A stretch of 64,000 nucleotides of DNA from Deltaproteobacteria bacterium (GCA_021162935.1 JAGGXR010000029.1:57242-121241); one strand, 5' to 3'. Shown: positions 14,735 to 23,910, counted from the first letter of the stretch. The notes: generated by a model from the letters alone, not told the origin. Translations and numbers: made by a program.

Positions 14735-16396
14735 CTATACTGCTTCTTTGGTCGTTTCGAGAAGGCTTGGCTCATAGCTATCTGGCGCCACGAACCCCAT
14801 GATGTTGAGCGCCGTGGCCGCGATATTGGGTAACCCTGGTTTGGCCAAGTCGGTTCGTAGCCGGAAGTCGTTGTCCTTGGAAACCAGAATCAGCGGGACC
14901 GGGTTGAGGCTGTGGGCGGTCCTGGTCCGGGGCCGCCCCTGTTCGTCTTCGAGGATGGCCCTGGTTTTGCTATCGAGATCGTACATTTCGTCGGCGTTTC
15001 CATGGTCGGCGGTCACCAGGACGATACCGTCCATTTCGACGATAGCGTCCACGAGTCGTTCCAGACAGAGGTCCACGGCTTCGACCGCCATGATCGCGGA
15101 TCGAAGGATACCCGTATGGCCCACCATGTCGCCGTTTGCATAGTTGACCCGGGCAAAATGTGGTTTGTTGGCCCTCAAGGCCTCGATGAATGCGTCGGTC
15201 ACCTCGGCCGCCTTCATCCATGGTCGCTGGTCGAAAGGCGCAAGGTCGGAAGGGACCTCGATGTATGTTTCGAGGGTCTCGTCGAACGTGCCGCTCCGGT
15301 TTCCATTCCAGAAATAGGTCACGTGGCCGAACTTCTGGGTCTCTGCGCAAGCGACCTGCCGCATTTTGTTCCGTGCAAGGTATTCGCCCATGGTGGCATG
15401 GATAGATGGTGGCTCGACCAGGTAATGACTTGGGACGTGGCGGTCGCCGTCGTAGAGCGTCATACCAGCGTAGAAGGCATCGGGACGAGCCCCTCGGTCG
15501 AAATGACGGAACGACTCTTGCTCGAACGCCTGGCTGATTTCGATGGCCCGATCCCCCCGGAAATTGAAGAACACGACCGAATCTCCATCGTTGATTTTGC
15601 CCACCGGTTTGCCGTGTTTCGTGATCACGAAGGCGGGTAGGAACTGGTCGATGACCCCAGGATCTTTTTTTCTGAGGGTCTCGATGGCTTCAGTCGTGGA
15701 TCCGAACGGATGGCCTTCGCCATGCACGTGGGCCTTCCAGCCTCGTTCCACCACGGACCAGTCTGCCCCGTACCGATCCATCGTGACAAGCATGCGTCCG
15801 CCGCCCGATGCAATGCGGTAGTCCTTGTCCGGCGAGTGGTGGCGAGCGAGCTCCTGTTCGAGTGCTCCGACGTACTGCAATGCAGATGTCTCGGGAACGT
15901 CCCGTCCATCGAGGAGGACGTGCACATAGACCTTGCCGAGTTCAGCCTGTGCAGCTGCTTGGATGAGGTTGAAGAGATGGTCGATGTGGCTGTGCACGTT
16001 GCCGTCGCTCAGTAGGCCGATGAGATGGAGCGCGCCGCCGGAACGTCCGCGTTCCACGATGGTTTTCCATGTCGCGGTCTCGAAGATTTTTCTCGAGGCG
16101 ATGGCCTTGGATACGAGCTTTGCTCCCTGATCGATGATCCTGCCGGCGCCCAGAGCATTATGGCCCACTTCGCTGTTGCCCATGTCCTTGTCCGAGGGCA
16201 GCCCTACGGCCGTTCCGTGTGCCTTGAGGAGCATGTGAGGGTAGGTCTGTCGGAGTCGGTCCAACGTCGGCGTGTGGGCAAGGGTCACGGCGTTGCCGGG
16301 ACCTTCGGGTGCATGGCCCACGCCGTCCATGACCACGACGACGACAGGTCCTTGTGGTGGGGGGATTTCTGGGTGCCGCTTCAACGTCCAGTCCAT
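14735..16396 (-). CDS. gpmI: 2,3-bisphosphoglycerate-independent phosphoglycerate mutase
   Basis: It interconverts 3- and 2-phosphoglycerate using two Mn ions and a phosphoserine. The 553-residue protein has the metal-binding VVVVVMDGVG start, the nucleophile serine in KDMGNSEVGHNALGAG at about residues 68-83, VLLDGRDVPE, and the C-terminal metal residues in VNYANGDMVGHTG and LVTADHGNADEM. AAAGGA lies 8 bases before the ATG. It is divergent from a glycerate kinase gene, whose product would feed the same pathway. Confidence 0.95.
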   Translation of the reverse strand: MDWTLKRHPEIPPPQGPVVVVVMDGVGHAPEGPGNAVTLAHTPTLDRLRQTYPHMLLKAHGTAVGLPSDKDMGNSEVGHNALGAGRIIDQGAKLVSKAIASRKIFETATWKTIVERGRSGGALHLIGLLSDGNVHSHIDHLFNLIQAAAQAELGKVYVHVLLDGRDVPETSALQYVGALEQELARHHSPDKDYRIASGGGRMLVTMDRYGADWSVVERGWKAHVHGEGHPFGSTTEAIETLRKKDPGVIDQFLPAFVITKHGKPVGKINDGDSVVFFNFRGDRAIEISQAFEQESFRHFDRGARPDAFYAGMTLYDGDRHVPSHYLVEPPSIHATMGEYLARNKMRQVACAETQKFGHVTYFWNGNRSGTFDETLETYIEVPSDLAPFDQRPWMKAAEVTDAFIEALRANKPHFARVNYANGDMVGHTGILRSAIMAVEAVDLCLERLVDAIVEMDGIVLVTADHGNADEMYDLDSKTRAILEDEQGRPRTRTAHSLNPVPLILVSKDNDFRLRTDLAKPGLPNIAATALNIMGFVAPDSYEPSLLETTKEAV

Positions 16397-16481
16397 GGCG
16401 CATTCCTTTGTTGCATGAGTTCGCTTCGATTCGTAACCTGCTTTGAGACTTTGTCCAGGATCGATTTGATCGGGAGTCGCG

Positions 16482-17663
16482 ATGAGCCAGTCGAATCACA
16501 ATCGTCAAGGGACGATCCTCGTTGCACCAGCAGCCTTCAAGGGTACGCTCGGCGCTGTCGAAGCCGCACGTGCCATGGCCGCCGGGGCGCGACGAGGCTG
16601 CCCGGACTGCTTGGTTTTGGAGCGACCGGTGGCTGACGGTGGCGAACAGACGGCTCGGATTCTCGCCAGTGCTTTGGAAGGAAGCCTCTTCGCTGTGGAC
16701 GCGCGGGATGCGTTGGATCGACCGGTGGTTGCTGAGGCGGCCAATCTCGGTGACGGTGTGTTTGCCGTGGACGCCGCCTCGGCCTGCGGCATGGCACGTT
16801 TGGATCGCAGAGATTTCGATCCGCTGCGTGCCACGAGTTTCGGTCTCGGGATGCAGCTTCGAGAGCTTCTTGATCGTGGGGCGTCTGAGGTGATCGTCGG
16901 GGTCGGGGGCACTGCGTTCGTCGATGGCGGCGTCGGTGCGCTGCAGGCGCTGGGGGCCCAATTTTTGGATCGCCGTGGACGCCCCATCGGAAGCGGGGGA
17001 GGGTCGCTCGTGGACCTCGATCGCATTCATGTCGGGACCCTCGATGCGAGGGTGGGAGCTGTTGCGTGGATTCTCCTGTTGGACGTGCGCAATCCGCTGC
17101 TGGGAAGCAATGGCGCCGCCGTTGTCTATGGGCCTCAAAAAGGCGCAACGGTCCAGGATGTGGAGCGTCTGGAGCATGGCCTTGAGAATCTCGTCCGCAT
17201 CGTGGAGTCGCTGACCGGACGCGAATTGGCCGATCGTCCGGGCATGGGGGCCGGCGGAGGGCTTGCCGTTTCTTTGGTGGGCCTGTTGTCGGCGCAGTCT
17301 CGTCCTGGTGCTTCGTTCGTGTGTGAGTGCCTCGGGCTCAGTTCTTTGGCCCGTCGCGCCGATCTTGTTCTGACCGGAGAAGGTCGCCTCGACGGCCAAA
17401 GTCTGTGGGGAAAGGCCCCTGTCGAGGTTGCCCGTCAGGTCCGCCCCACGCCGGTGGTTGCCCTGGTTGGGTCTGTAGGGGCACAGGCTCCGCAGGGTCT
17501 GTTCGATCGATGCGTAGCGGTTTCTCCTGATGGTCCGCCTTCCTCGGATCGGGCTGCGAGGCTCCTCGAGCAAGAGACTGCGGCGGTGGTGGAATCCTAT
17601 TTTGGCGAAGATGCACCTTTGGGCGGCGGCGCCACCACGATCATGGACGCGTGGCGGGGCTGA
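16482..17663 (+). CDS. Glycerate kinase (class I, GarK/GlxK family)
   Basis: It phosphorylates glycerate, in this family usually to 2-phosphoglycerate. The 393-residue protein has family landmarks: ILVAPAAFKGTLGAVEAA near the start, RPVADGGEQTARIL, the glycine-rich VGVGGTAFVDGGVGALQALG at about residues 130-150, GMGAGGGLAVSL, and LVLTGEGRLDGQSLWGKAP at about 290-308. GGGAG precedes the ATG by 5 bases. The 3' end overlaps the convergent PEGA gene by 23 bases. Metabolic link with adjacent gpmI is plausible. Confidence 0.9.
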   Translation: MSQSNHNRQGTILVAPAAFKGTLGAVEAARAMAAGARRGCPDCLVLERPVADGGEQTARILASALEGSLFAVDARDALDRPVVAEAANLGDGVFAVDAASACGMARLDRRDFDPLRATSFGLGMQLRELLDRGASEVIVGVGGTAFVDGGVGALQALGAQFLDRRGRPIGSGGGSLVDLDRIHVGTLDARVGAVAWILLLDVRNPLLGSNGAAVVYGPQKGATVQDVERLEHGLENLVRIVESLTGRELADRPGMGAGGGLAVSLVGLLSAQSRPGASFVCECLGLSSLARRADLVLTGEGRLDGQSLWGKAPVEVARQVRPTPVVALVGSVGAQAPQGLFDRCVAVSPDGPPSSDRAARLLEQETAAVVESYFGEDAPLGGGATTIMDAWRG

Positions 17664-18546
17664 CCTTGCTTCTGCCGTCTGCGTCGATACTTTGTTTGCC
17701 GGACAAGGAAATCGCCAGGCCGGTTGCGGTTCCTGCGAGGAGCATGGCTCCCACCGCCACGGCCGTCACGACGTACCACTTGCGATACCAAGGCAGAGGG
17801 CGATAGGTCACCGGTCCCTTGCCTCCCTCGACGATGGTGATGTTCTTGTGGCGACGCGAGATGCTGCCCGTCAAGATGGGGAAGGCCTGGAGGTTGGCCG
17901 AAACCCGAATGGTCTTATGGAATGGGACCTGCACGAAGCGCAGGAAGTCGTGATAGGCCGGGTTGGTCACCCGAAGGGCGTGGGGTCCCGCCAGCACGGA
18001 AAACAGATGCTTTGGGGATGTGCCATACAGGACGCCGTCTATGAAAATGCGGGCCCCGGAGACGTCCACGTGGACGTCCAGCGTGCCTCGATAGCGTTTG
18101 GGCGCCAGGAGGCGGAACACGACCTCCTGCAGGGCCAGCCGGCGTTGCTTCGGGCTGCCGGATACCACGGTGGAAGCTCGTCGCAGGACGTTGTGATTGT
18201 GGACATCCACCACACGAAGGGAAAGGGCGAAGCCGGTTCCAAGTCGGGAAATGTCCCCCGCCACGACCCGTTTGACACGAGCTTTCGCCCCAAATTTGAC
18301 CACGCAGCGGAGATTGGCACCACACATGACGAGGTTTGGGTGGCGTCGCAGAATTCGTTCCACGCGTTTGATGTCCAGGACCGCCCCTTTGGTCACCTGT
18401 GAGACGACTTGGTACAGGGACCGGTCCTGGCTGTTCACTCGAACTTTGGGCATTCCGATGGCCTCGAGAGGCTTGACGGCGTATCGAGGCGCCCCGCGCC
18501 CAGGGACGGCGAGCAGCGATATGAGGATGAGGGTGGCGCTGTTCAT
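17641..18546 (-). CDS. PEGA-domain membrane-anchored protein, second of a tandem pair
   Basis: The 301-residue protein starts MNSATLILISLLAVPGRGAP (signal sequence). It has a CsgG/TolB-like N-domain ending in SLRVVDV, a PEGA domain at about 160-235 (LDVHVDVSGARIFIDGVLYG), and one membrane helix at about 262-285 near the C-terminus. Its ATG overlaps the stop of the upstream paralogue (ATGA), so the two are translationally coupled. PEGA domains are thought to bind surface carbohydrate or peptidoglycan-type ligands; the actual role here is unknown. It converges on and overlaps the glycerate kinase gene. Confidence 0.75.
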   Translation of the reverse strand: MNSATLILISLLAVPGRGAPRYAVKPLEAIGMPKVRVNSQDRSLYQVVSQVTKGAVLDIKRVERILRRHPNLVMCGANLRCVVKFGAKARVKRVVAGDISRLGTGFALSLRVVDVHNHNVLRRASTVVSGSPKQRRLALQEVVFRLLAPKRYRGTLDVHVDVSGARIFIDGVLYGTSPKHLFSVLAGPHALRVTNPAYHDFLRFVQVPFHKTIRVSANLQAFPILTGSISRRHKNITIVEGGKGPVTYRPLPWYRKWYVVTAVAVGAMLLAGTATGLAISLSGKQSIDADGRSKVSPATRP

Positions 18547-19451
18547 GGTCCCACCCTCGTGCATGCGTTGTCATCGCAGGGGATCACGCTTTGGGGTTGG
18601 GATCGGACCGACCGGCCGATGGCCCACCCCACGGTGGCACCCACAGCCACGGCCGCCACAGACACGGCAGTCCAGAACCACCATTTGGAGTAAAACGGGA
18701 TCGGATGATCCTTGGTCACCGGGCCATTGGGGAGCACGACCCGTTTGATCTTTGGTCGAACGAGATGGATCTTGACGAGGGATGTCTTTTGAAAGTGGAT
18801 GGCCACCTTGCGCACGAAGTCAAGATAGTCCGGGTGGGTGACCTTCAAGGTGTGGTTACCCACCTTGAGACCGGTCAGTGCTGATCGAAGGGGCGTCTTG
18901 CCCACGGCCTTGCCATCCAAGAAAACCTGGGCTCCTGGGTGGTCCGCCATGACCTGGAGGGAGCCGCGTACGCGGCTTGGCGCCAACATGGTGTAGGCGG
19001 CGAATCGCATGGCTTCGATGAGTTGGGCTCTCTGGCCAGACAACGGCTGGGAGATGCGCCGAATGGCCCGTCCGGTGCGGCAGTCCACCATCTTGAGGGT
19101 CACCACGTAATGCTTGCCGAGACTCGCCAGGTTTCCGGCGATGATGTAGCGGGCGTCCAGGGCTCGTCCGATGCGAGCGAGACAGGCGTCCTGTCCCTGG
19201 CAGGAGCGTAGGCGGGACGACCGACGTTGACGTGCCTGGGTTCGCGCCGACGGGATGACGTCCGAGGCGAGGAGCCCAAGTTCACGTGTCAGAAGGCTCT
19301 CAAGGGAGAAAACGATACCGGACGACAGGCCGCCGAGGGCGTCGATGCGCCAGATTGCGACTTTTTGGGCATGGGCGTTTCCGTCGGCCAGCAACAAGAG
19401 CCCAACGAGAAACGTTTGCAGTGGGAAAGGATGCCTCAGTCGATGCGTCAT
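18543..19451 (-). CDS. PEGA-domain membrane-anchored protein, first of a tandem pair
   Basis: This is a 302-residue exported protein. A signal sequence (FLVGLLLLADGNAHA) is followed by a TolB/CsgG-like N-domain (GQDACLARIGRALDARYIIA, then KMVDCRTGRAIRR), a PEGA domain at about 165-235 (GAQVFLDGKAVGKTPL, then LKVTHPDYLDF), and a C-terminal membrane helix at about 255-278. The layout equals that of the downstream gene, indicating an old tandem duplication with strong sequence divergence. Function not recognised beyond envelope location. Confidence 0.78.
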   Translation of the reverse strand: MTHRLRHPFPLQTFLVGLLLLADGNAHAQKVAIWRIDALGGLSSGIVFSLESLLTRELGLLASDVIPSARTQARQRRSSRLRSCQGQDACLARIGRALDARYIIAGNLASLGKHYVVTLKMVDCRTGRAIRRISQPLSGQRAQLIEAMRFAAYTMLAPSRVRGSLQVMADHPGAQVFLDGKAVGKTPLRSALTGLKVGNHTLKVTHPDYLDFVRKVAIHFQKTSLVKIHLVRPKIKRVVLPNGPVTKDHPIPFYSKWWFWTAVSVAAVAVGATVGWAIGRSVRSQPQSVIPCDDNACTRVGP

Positions 19452-19620
19452 GTGGTCACGATAGGATCAAATTTGTTCGTACAGCACGTATCCAATAGGA
19501 CAAGTTTAGTCTGAACAGCCTTTGAAATCAACTTGGGCCTCGAAAAGTTTTCGAATGGTTTTGGGGAGGCACCGAGTTGTCAGCGGTCGTTGTGTCTGGT
19601 GATGCCTGGGCGTCATTGTC

Positions 19621-20403
19621 TCATCTTTTGCGGCAGCGATCCAGAAGGACCGACAGGGGGATCTCCATGTTCGAAGCTTCGAGGAGATCGTTGTTGGCCA
19701 GAATCTCGGCGGATGGGCCGTCGGCGCGGCATCGGCCCTGGTCCAACAGGACCACGCGATCGAACAGTTCATGCACCATGTCGAGGTCGTGGGTCGCAGC
19801 CACCACGGTGACCGACTGTTCCATAAGCCAGGCGAGTCGCTGTATGACCCGCCTTCTCGACCCAGGATCGAGGCCGGCGGTCGGTTCGTCCAGGAGCAGG
19901 ATTTTGGGGCGGCAGGCCATCACCGCCGCTAGGGCCACCAGGTGCTTTTCTCCGCCGCTGAGATGGTGAGGCGGGCGATCCGCCAGGTCGCCTAGTTCCA
20001 TGTCGGACAGGGTCTCCATCGCCACCTGTCGGGCGTCGTGCATGTCGAAGTTGAGGGGCCCGAAGGCGACGTCCTCCAGGACGGTCGGCATGAAGAGTTG
20101 GTCGTCTGGGTTCTGGAACAGGAGCCCGATGTGACGCCGGATCCACGCCAGATTCTTTTTGGTCCAGGCCGGTCGTCCCAAGATTTGGACAGACCGATTG
20201 GGCAACAGGCCGGCGAGGTGGAGCAGGAGGGTCGATTTTCCACCACCGTTCGGTCCAATGATGGCCGTGTGTCTGCTTGCAGGGACGACGAGATGGAGAT
20301 TGTCGAGTGCCGGACGGTTTCCACCGTGGTACCGGTAGGTCAGCTCGTGGGCGAGTAGGGCCGGTTGTTCGTTCGGCGAATCATCTGTGATTGGTTCGTT
20401 CAA
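19621..20403 (-). CDS. cbiO: Nickel/cobalt ECF transporter ATPase CbiO
   Basis: This ATPase energises the CbiMNQO importer. I choose the TTG at 20403, giving 260 residues, because AAGGGA lies 7 bases upstream and the N-domain then begins just before ALLAHELTYRYHGG; the frame opens further up but inside cbiQ. Walker A is GPNGGGKST, Q-loop LLFQNPDDQLFMPTV (the NPDDQ form typical of ECF-type ATPases), signature LSGGEKHLVALA, Walker B ILLLDEPTAGLD, and switch His in ATHDLD. It is the last gene of the operon. Confidence 0.93.
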   Translation of the reverse strand: MNEPITDDSPNEQPALLAHELTYRYHGGNRPALDNLHLVVPASRHTAIIGPNGGGKSTLLLHLAGLLPNRSVQILGRPAWTKKNLAWIRRHIGLLFQNPDDQLFMPTVLEDVAFGPLNFDMHDARQVAMETLSDMELGDLADRPPHHLSGGEKHLVALAAVMACRPKILLLDEPTAGLDPGSRRRVIQRLAWLMEQSVTVVAATHDLDMVHELFDRVVLLDQGRCRADGPSAEILANNDLLEASNMEIPLSVLLDRCRKR

Positions 20404-20518
20404 GGCGCTGTCCCTTCGGTACGCGAGCAGCCTCCCTGTTCGGCCGCGGTCCGTCCAGGTTTCCGTTGGCGATACGAGGACCGCTACCTGCTGTGGATCG
20501 CATAGACCGGAAGGGAAG

Positions 20519-21298
20519 TCAAAGGGTCCAGCGCAGGATGACCGGGTAGGGCGATAACGCGAACGAGAGGGCAATGACCCCGAAGGTCAGGCTCACTACG
20601 AGGTTGTGGGCGCCTCGGGGCTGGGCGTGGTCTGAGCGCGTCGTTCCATCATAGCCGCGAGCGAGCATGGCGGTGTACACGCGCTGTGCCCGGTCGAAGG
20701 AGCGTCGCACCAGACCGACGATCATGGCCGCCGCCGTGGTCACCGGACGACGGTATCTGCCCGGGCTTCTTGTGCGGCCAGCTCTGGCGACGCGCTGCCC
20801 CTCGTCGACGACGATGAACAGATATCGATACAGGAAGGCGAGGATGGACAGGAATATGTCTGGCAGGCGATACCAGCGCAAGGCGGCGAGGAGGTGGTTG
20901 AATCTCGTGGTGGCCGCCAGGACCAGCAGGGCCGTTGCCGCCAGGAATGCTTTGGTGATGATCGTTGCGGCTAGGATGCTTCCCGGGCGGCTCAATTCGA
21001 GGGGGCCGATGGTCGTCCAAATTGGCCCAGGTTGAGCCAAGGGCATGGCAAGGGCCACGGGCCCCGCAAACGGCAGCACGAGCAACCCACGCTTTGCAGC
21101 ATATGCAAGGGGAACCGAAGAGGCGATGCAGACACCCAGCAAGAGGGTCAGCAGGAGGCCGAGTCGCAGGACTGCGCCGTTTGGCGTCAAGCTCACGGCG
21201 ACCACGTAGCCGATGGTTGCAGCCACTTTGCCCCGTGGATCCAGGGATTGGAGGATGCCTGGTCGATGGGCGAGGTGGTCGATGTAGGAATGATGCAC
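20519..21298 (-). CDS. cbiQ: Nickel/cobalt ECF transporter transmembrane coupling protein CbiQ
   Basis: CbiQ is the EcfT-type membrane scaffold that couples the ATPases to the CbiM substrate-binding protein. The 259-residue protein has the typical start (YIDHLAHRPGILQSLDPRGK), several membrane segments between residues 27 and 140, then the conserved coupling helices with RRSFDRAQRVYTAMLARGYDG at about 195-215, containing the A-R-G motif that contacts CbiO. A 115-base gap separates it from cbiO. Confidence 0.92.
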   Translation of the reverse strand: MHHSYIDHLAHRPGILQSLDPRGKVAATIGYVVAVSLTPNGAVLRLGLLLTLLLGVCIASSVPLAYAAKRGLLVLPFAGPVALAMPLAQPGPIWTTIGPLELSRPGSILAATIITKAFLAATALLVLAATTRFNHLLAALRWYRLPDIFLSILAFLYRYLFIVVDEGQRVARAGRTRSPGRYRRPVTTAAAMIVGLVRRSFDRAQRVYTAMLARGYDGTTRSDHAQPRGAHNLVVSLTFGVIALSFALSPYPVILRWTL

Positions 21299-21333
21299 GG
21301 CTGCGTCCTTAGTTTTTGTCGCCTGTTTCCTGG

Positions 21334-22392
21334 TCAGTCTTCCTCGTCTCCGTTTGTGTGGTCACCGGGCGACTCCGATTCGTTGCTGCGCTGGCTGGAG
21401 CCAACGAATCGGGATAAGGCGAAGGCCAAGAGAGTCGCCCCGATCAGGCCCAACAAGGCGGCGAGCGCCTTTCCGGGCCAGCCGGCGAGCCAGGGCACAG
21501 AGTAGTCCGGCATGGGCGCTGGAAACCTCGGGGGGCCGGGTCGAATGCCGAACGATTCGAGAACGTGTTCCAGTCCGTCAGGAAGTTTAGAGGCGAACTG
21601 AGCGAGGATCAAGGCGAGAAACAACGAGGACCCGCCGCCCACGGCCATCCAGATCGCGGTTTTGGATCGTCCCCGTTTGGTTGGCGGTTGGTCCGGTTCG
21701 GGCCGACCATCTGCAGGCGATAGAGCTTGTTCGACTGTTTGCACTTCCTGATTCCAGCGGGACTGCCACAGGGGAACGTGGGCCTCTTTGCGGAAGCTGA
21801 GCGAGCAGATGAGGGCTGTGGCGGTTGCTTCGATGAGGCCGATGGCTGCATGGACTCCGCCCAGTGCCCACATGGCGGTGGTGACGTGGATTGGGCTCGA
21901 AAGGCCGATTTCCAGGCCTGCCAGGAGCGATCCTGCGACCATGCTGGTCCAGGCGGCCACGGCGGTTGCAATCACGAGATGGAAGCGCCCAGTGATGGGT
22001 CGCAGGAGGCGGTACATGCCATAGCCAACCAGGGGGCCTGTGACCGCCATATTCAAGAAGTTGGCGCCGAGGGCCAGCAGGCCGCCGTCCTGGAACAGGA
22101 GGCATTGGACGGTCAGGACTGCCGCCATGACCAGGATGGCCGCGGCCGGACCAAGAAGCAGGGCCAGCAGGGTGCCTCCGAGGAGGTGGCCGGATGTGCC
22201 AGCTACGACCGGAATGGGGATCTGAATCATCTGGGCCGCGAAGATGAAGGCACCAGCCACTCCGGCAAGGGGAACGAGGGACTGGTCCAGTTCCTTTTTG
22301 CTTCGGCGAGTCGCCCAGGTCAGGGCCGTGGCGCTGACGGCCCAGGATCCGGCCAATACGGGTATGCTCAGTATGCCGTCTGGAATGTGCAT
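21334..22392 (-). CDS. cbiM: CbiM-PDGLE fusion: nickel/cobalt substrate-binding membrane component
   Basis: The 352-residue protein begins MHIPDGILS, the N-terminal Met-His metal-coordination motif of CbiM/NikM. CbiM membrane helices fill residues 1-205 (GTSGHLLGGTLLALLLGPAA, then GGLLALGANFLNMAVTGP). After a hydrophilic linker, a second part at about 245-335 carries PDGLE, the CbiN-like (NikN) auxiliary domain, with two more helices. It is therefore a single-chain CbiMN. nicO ends 9 bases upstream. Metal preference (Ni or Co) cannot be read from the sequence. Confidence 0.92.
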   Translation of the reverse strand: MHIPDGILSIPVLAGSWAVSATALTWATRRSKKELDQSLVPLAGVAGAFIFAAQMIQIPIPVVAGTSGHLLGGTLLALLLGPAAAILVMAAVLTVQCLLFQDGGLLALGANFLNMAVTGPLVGYGMYRLLRPITGRFHLVIATAVAAWTSMVAGSLLAGLEIGLSSPIHVTTAMWALGGVHAAIGLIEATATALICSLSFRKEAHVPLWQSRWNQEVQTVEQALSPADGRPEPDQPPTKRGRSKTAIWMAVGGGSSLFLALILAQFASKLPDGLEHVLESFGIRPGPPRFPAPMPDYSVPWLAGWPGKALAALLGLIGATLLAFALSRFVGSSQRSNESESPGDHTNGDEED

Positions 22393-22401
22393 ACCCTATT
22401 C

Positions 22402-23910
22402 CTATTTCGTCGGGTTTGCCGGAGCGTCACCGTGCGATGAACCAATCGTTCGATTCTGTGCCGGATGCGTTCGTTGTGGCAGGCCGCTGGTTTGGCAGCG
22501 GAGCCCGCCCGCGGCGATGCCGAGGCCCACGATGACGACCACGGCGCCGCTCAGTCGCGGGAGAACCTTCAGGAGGCGGTTCATGCTGGCGTGTTTCGTG
22601 ATGGCCCCTTTGGATTTCACCACCAGGATGCCGATGATGGACAGGACCGCGGCCAGCCCCAGGCTGAAGAACGCGACGAGGAACAAGCCGAGCAGCGTTT
22701 TGCCCATGGAAACGGCGACGAGGAGCACGACTAGGGCTGTTGGGCAGGGAACGAGGCCGCCGCTGACGCCGATGGCGAGGAGGCGCCACATGGACACTGA
22801 GCCTTGGGCGTCTCGCTTCTGGTGTTCATGGTGATGGTCCGTATCTCCGGCCAAGTGCTGGTGCTCGTGGTGGTCGTGCGGCCTCCGAACAAGCATGCTC
22901 ACACCCACTGCAGCGATGGCCAGTCCCGAAATGGCGCTCAGGTATGGAAGGAGCCATGCGGGTAGTTGGTTGCCGAACACGACGAACAGGGCGAGACCAA
23001 GGAGTGCAATGGAAAATGTGTGCGTGAAGGTGACGATACCAGCAAGGATCAATGCATGGCGCAGATTGGCCTGCTCGCCGACGAGATAGGCGGCCACCAG
23101 GGTCTTTCCATGGCCGGGGGACAGGGCGTGATACGCGCCCAACAGGAGGGCCAGGAGGGCAGCCGCCAGGATCATGGGCAGAGACTGGTGGCCCATGAGC
23201 ACCCGAGTGAGCAACGAGGCTTTGGATGTCAGGCTTTTCGTGGTTGTTGGCGTGGTTTGCCTGGAAGGCCCAGGGACCAGAGAAAAGGTGACAGAGAAGA
23301 GCTTGGTGCCGGGAGCAAACTGGACGAGACCCCCTTGGTCGGTCACGGCTTTCGGGGTCTTCATGTGCTCGATGTGGTGGTCCTTTCCTGGATCCACGAT
23401 GACTTCGACCAGCCCTGGGCTGGGAAAGGTGCAGCGGTCATCGATTCGCCACGTTCCCTTGATGGCTCCCGGGTAGAGCAAGGTGATGCTCCAGGACAAC
23501 GGGAAGAAACCGGCCCTGTTCGATCCGAGTCGGGCTTTGATGTGCATGGGTTTTGGGGTGACGCGCCGTTGGTCATGCAGGACATGAAAACATTCGGCGA
23601 TCTGTGTGGAGACCCGATTTTTGCCAGAGCGCACCTCGTCTGGGTCGATGATTCCGTTTTGGTTTTGATCGAGCGCGCGTCGTGCGTCACGGCCTGGGAG
23701 ATTGCCGATCGTGACGTGATATCGGACGACGAGAGCAGCCTCCATCGCCGAAAACCGAATGGACCTGGCGGTTGTTAGCCTGCCGGTGTCGGCATGGGCG
23801 AACAGGAATCCTCCGGGCAGAAGGGCCAGCAGAACGAGGCTCCCCATGTGCCACGATGCGAACCCGAACGTGCCGTGATGCCGCACGGATCCTGCGATGT
23901 TTCGATGCAT
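22402..23910 (-). CDS. NicO/RcnA-type nickel-cobalt permease with EF-hand-like periplasmic domain
   Basis: The start is ATG 23910 with AAAGGA 10 bases upstream; 502 residues. After a signal/membrane segment (LVLLALLPGGFLFAHA), an N-terminal soluble domain carries DQNQNGIIDPDEV at about 80-92, which fits a calcium-binding EF-hand loop. From about 240 a NicO permease follows: GAYHALSPGHGKTLVAAYLV, a His-rich loop (HDHHEH, DHHHEH) and GGLVPCPTALVVLLV. It leads the operon, so NicO and CbiMNQO are made together. NicO proteins can be exporters (RcnA) or uptake-linked; direction here is open. Confidence 0.82.
   Translation of the reverse strand: MHRNIAGSVRHHGTFGFASWHMGSLVLLALLPGGFLFAHADTGRLTTARSIRFSAMEAALVVRYHVTIGNLPGRDARRALDQNQNGIIDPDEVRSGKNRVSTQIAECFHVLHDQRRVTPKPMHIKARLGSNRAGFFPLSWSITLLYPGAIKGTWRIDDRCTFPSPGLVEVIVDPGKDHHIEHMKTPKAVTDQGGLVQFAPGTKLFSVTFSLVPGPSRQTTPTTTKSLTSKASLLTRVLMGHQSLPMILAAALLALLLGAYHALSPGHGKTLVAAYLVGEQANLRHALILAGIVTFTHTFSIALLGLALFVVFGNQLPAWLLPYLSAISGLAIAAVGVSMLVRRPHDHHEHQHLAGDTDHHHEHQKRDAQGSVSMWRLLAIGVSGGLVPCPTALVVLLVAVSMGKTLLGLFLVAFFSLGLAAVLSIIGILVVKSKGAITKHASMNRLLKVLPRLSGAVVVIVGLGIAAGGLRCQTSGLPQRTHPAQNRTIGSSHGDAPANPTK

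Noticed and set aside
20404..20574. Longer CbiO start at 20574
   Set aside because: It would overlap the end of cbiQ and add about 57 residues unlike any ATPase N-terminus; the TTG at 20403 has a well-placed AAGGGA.
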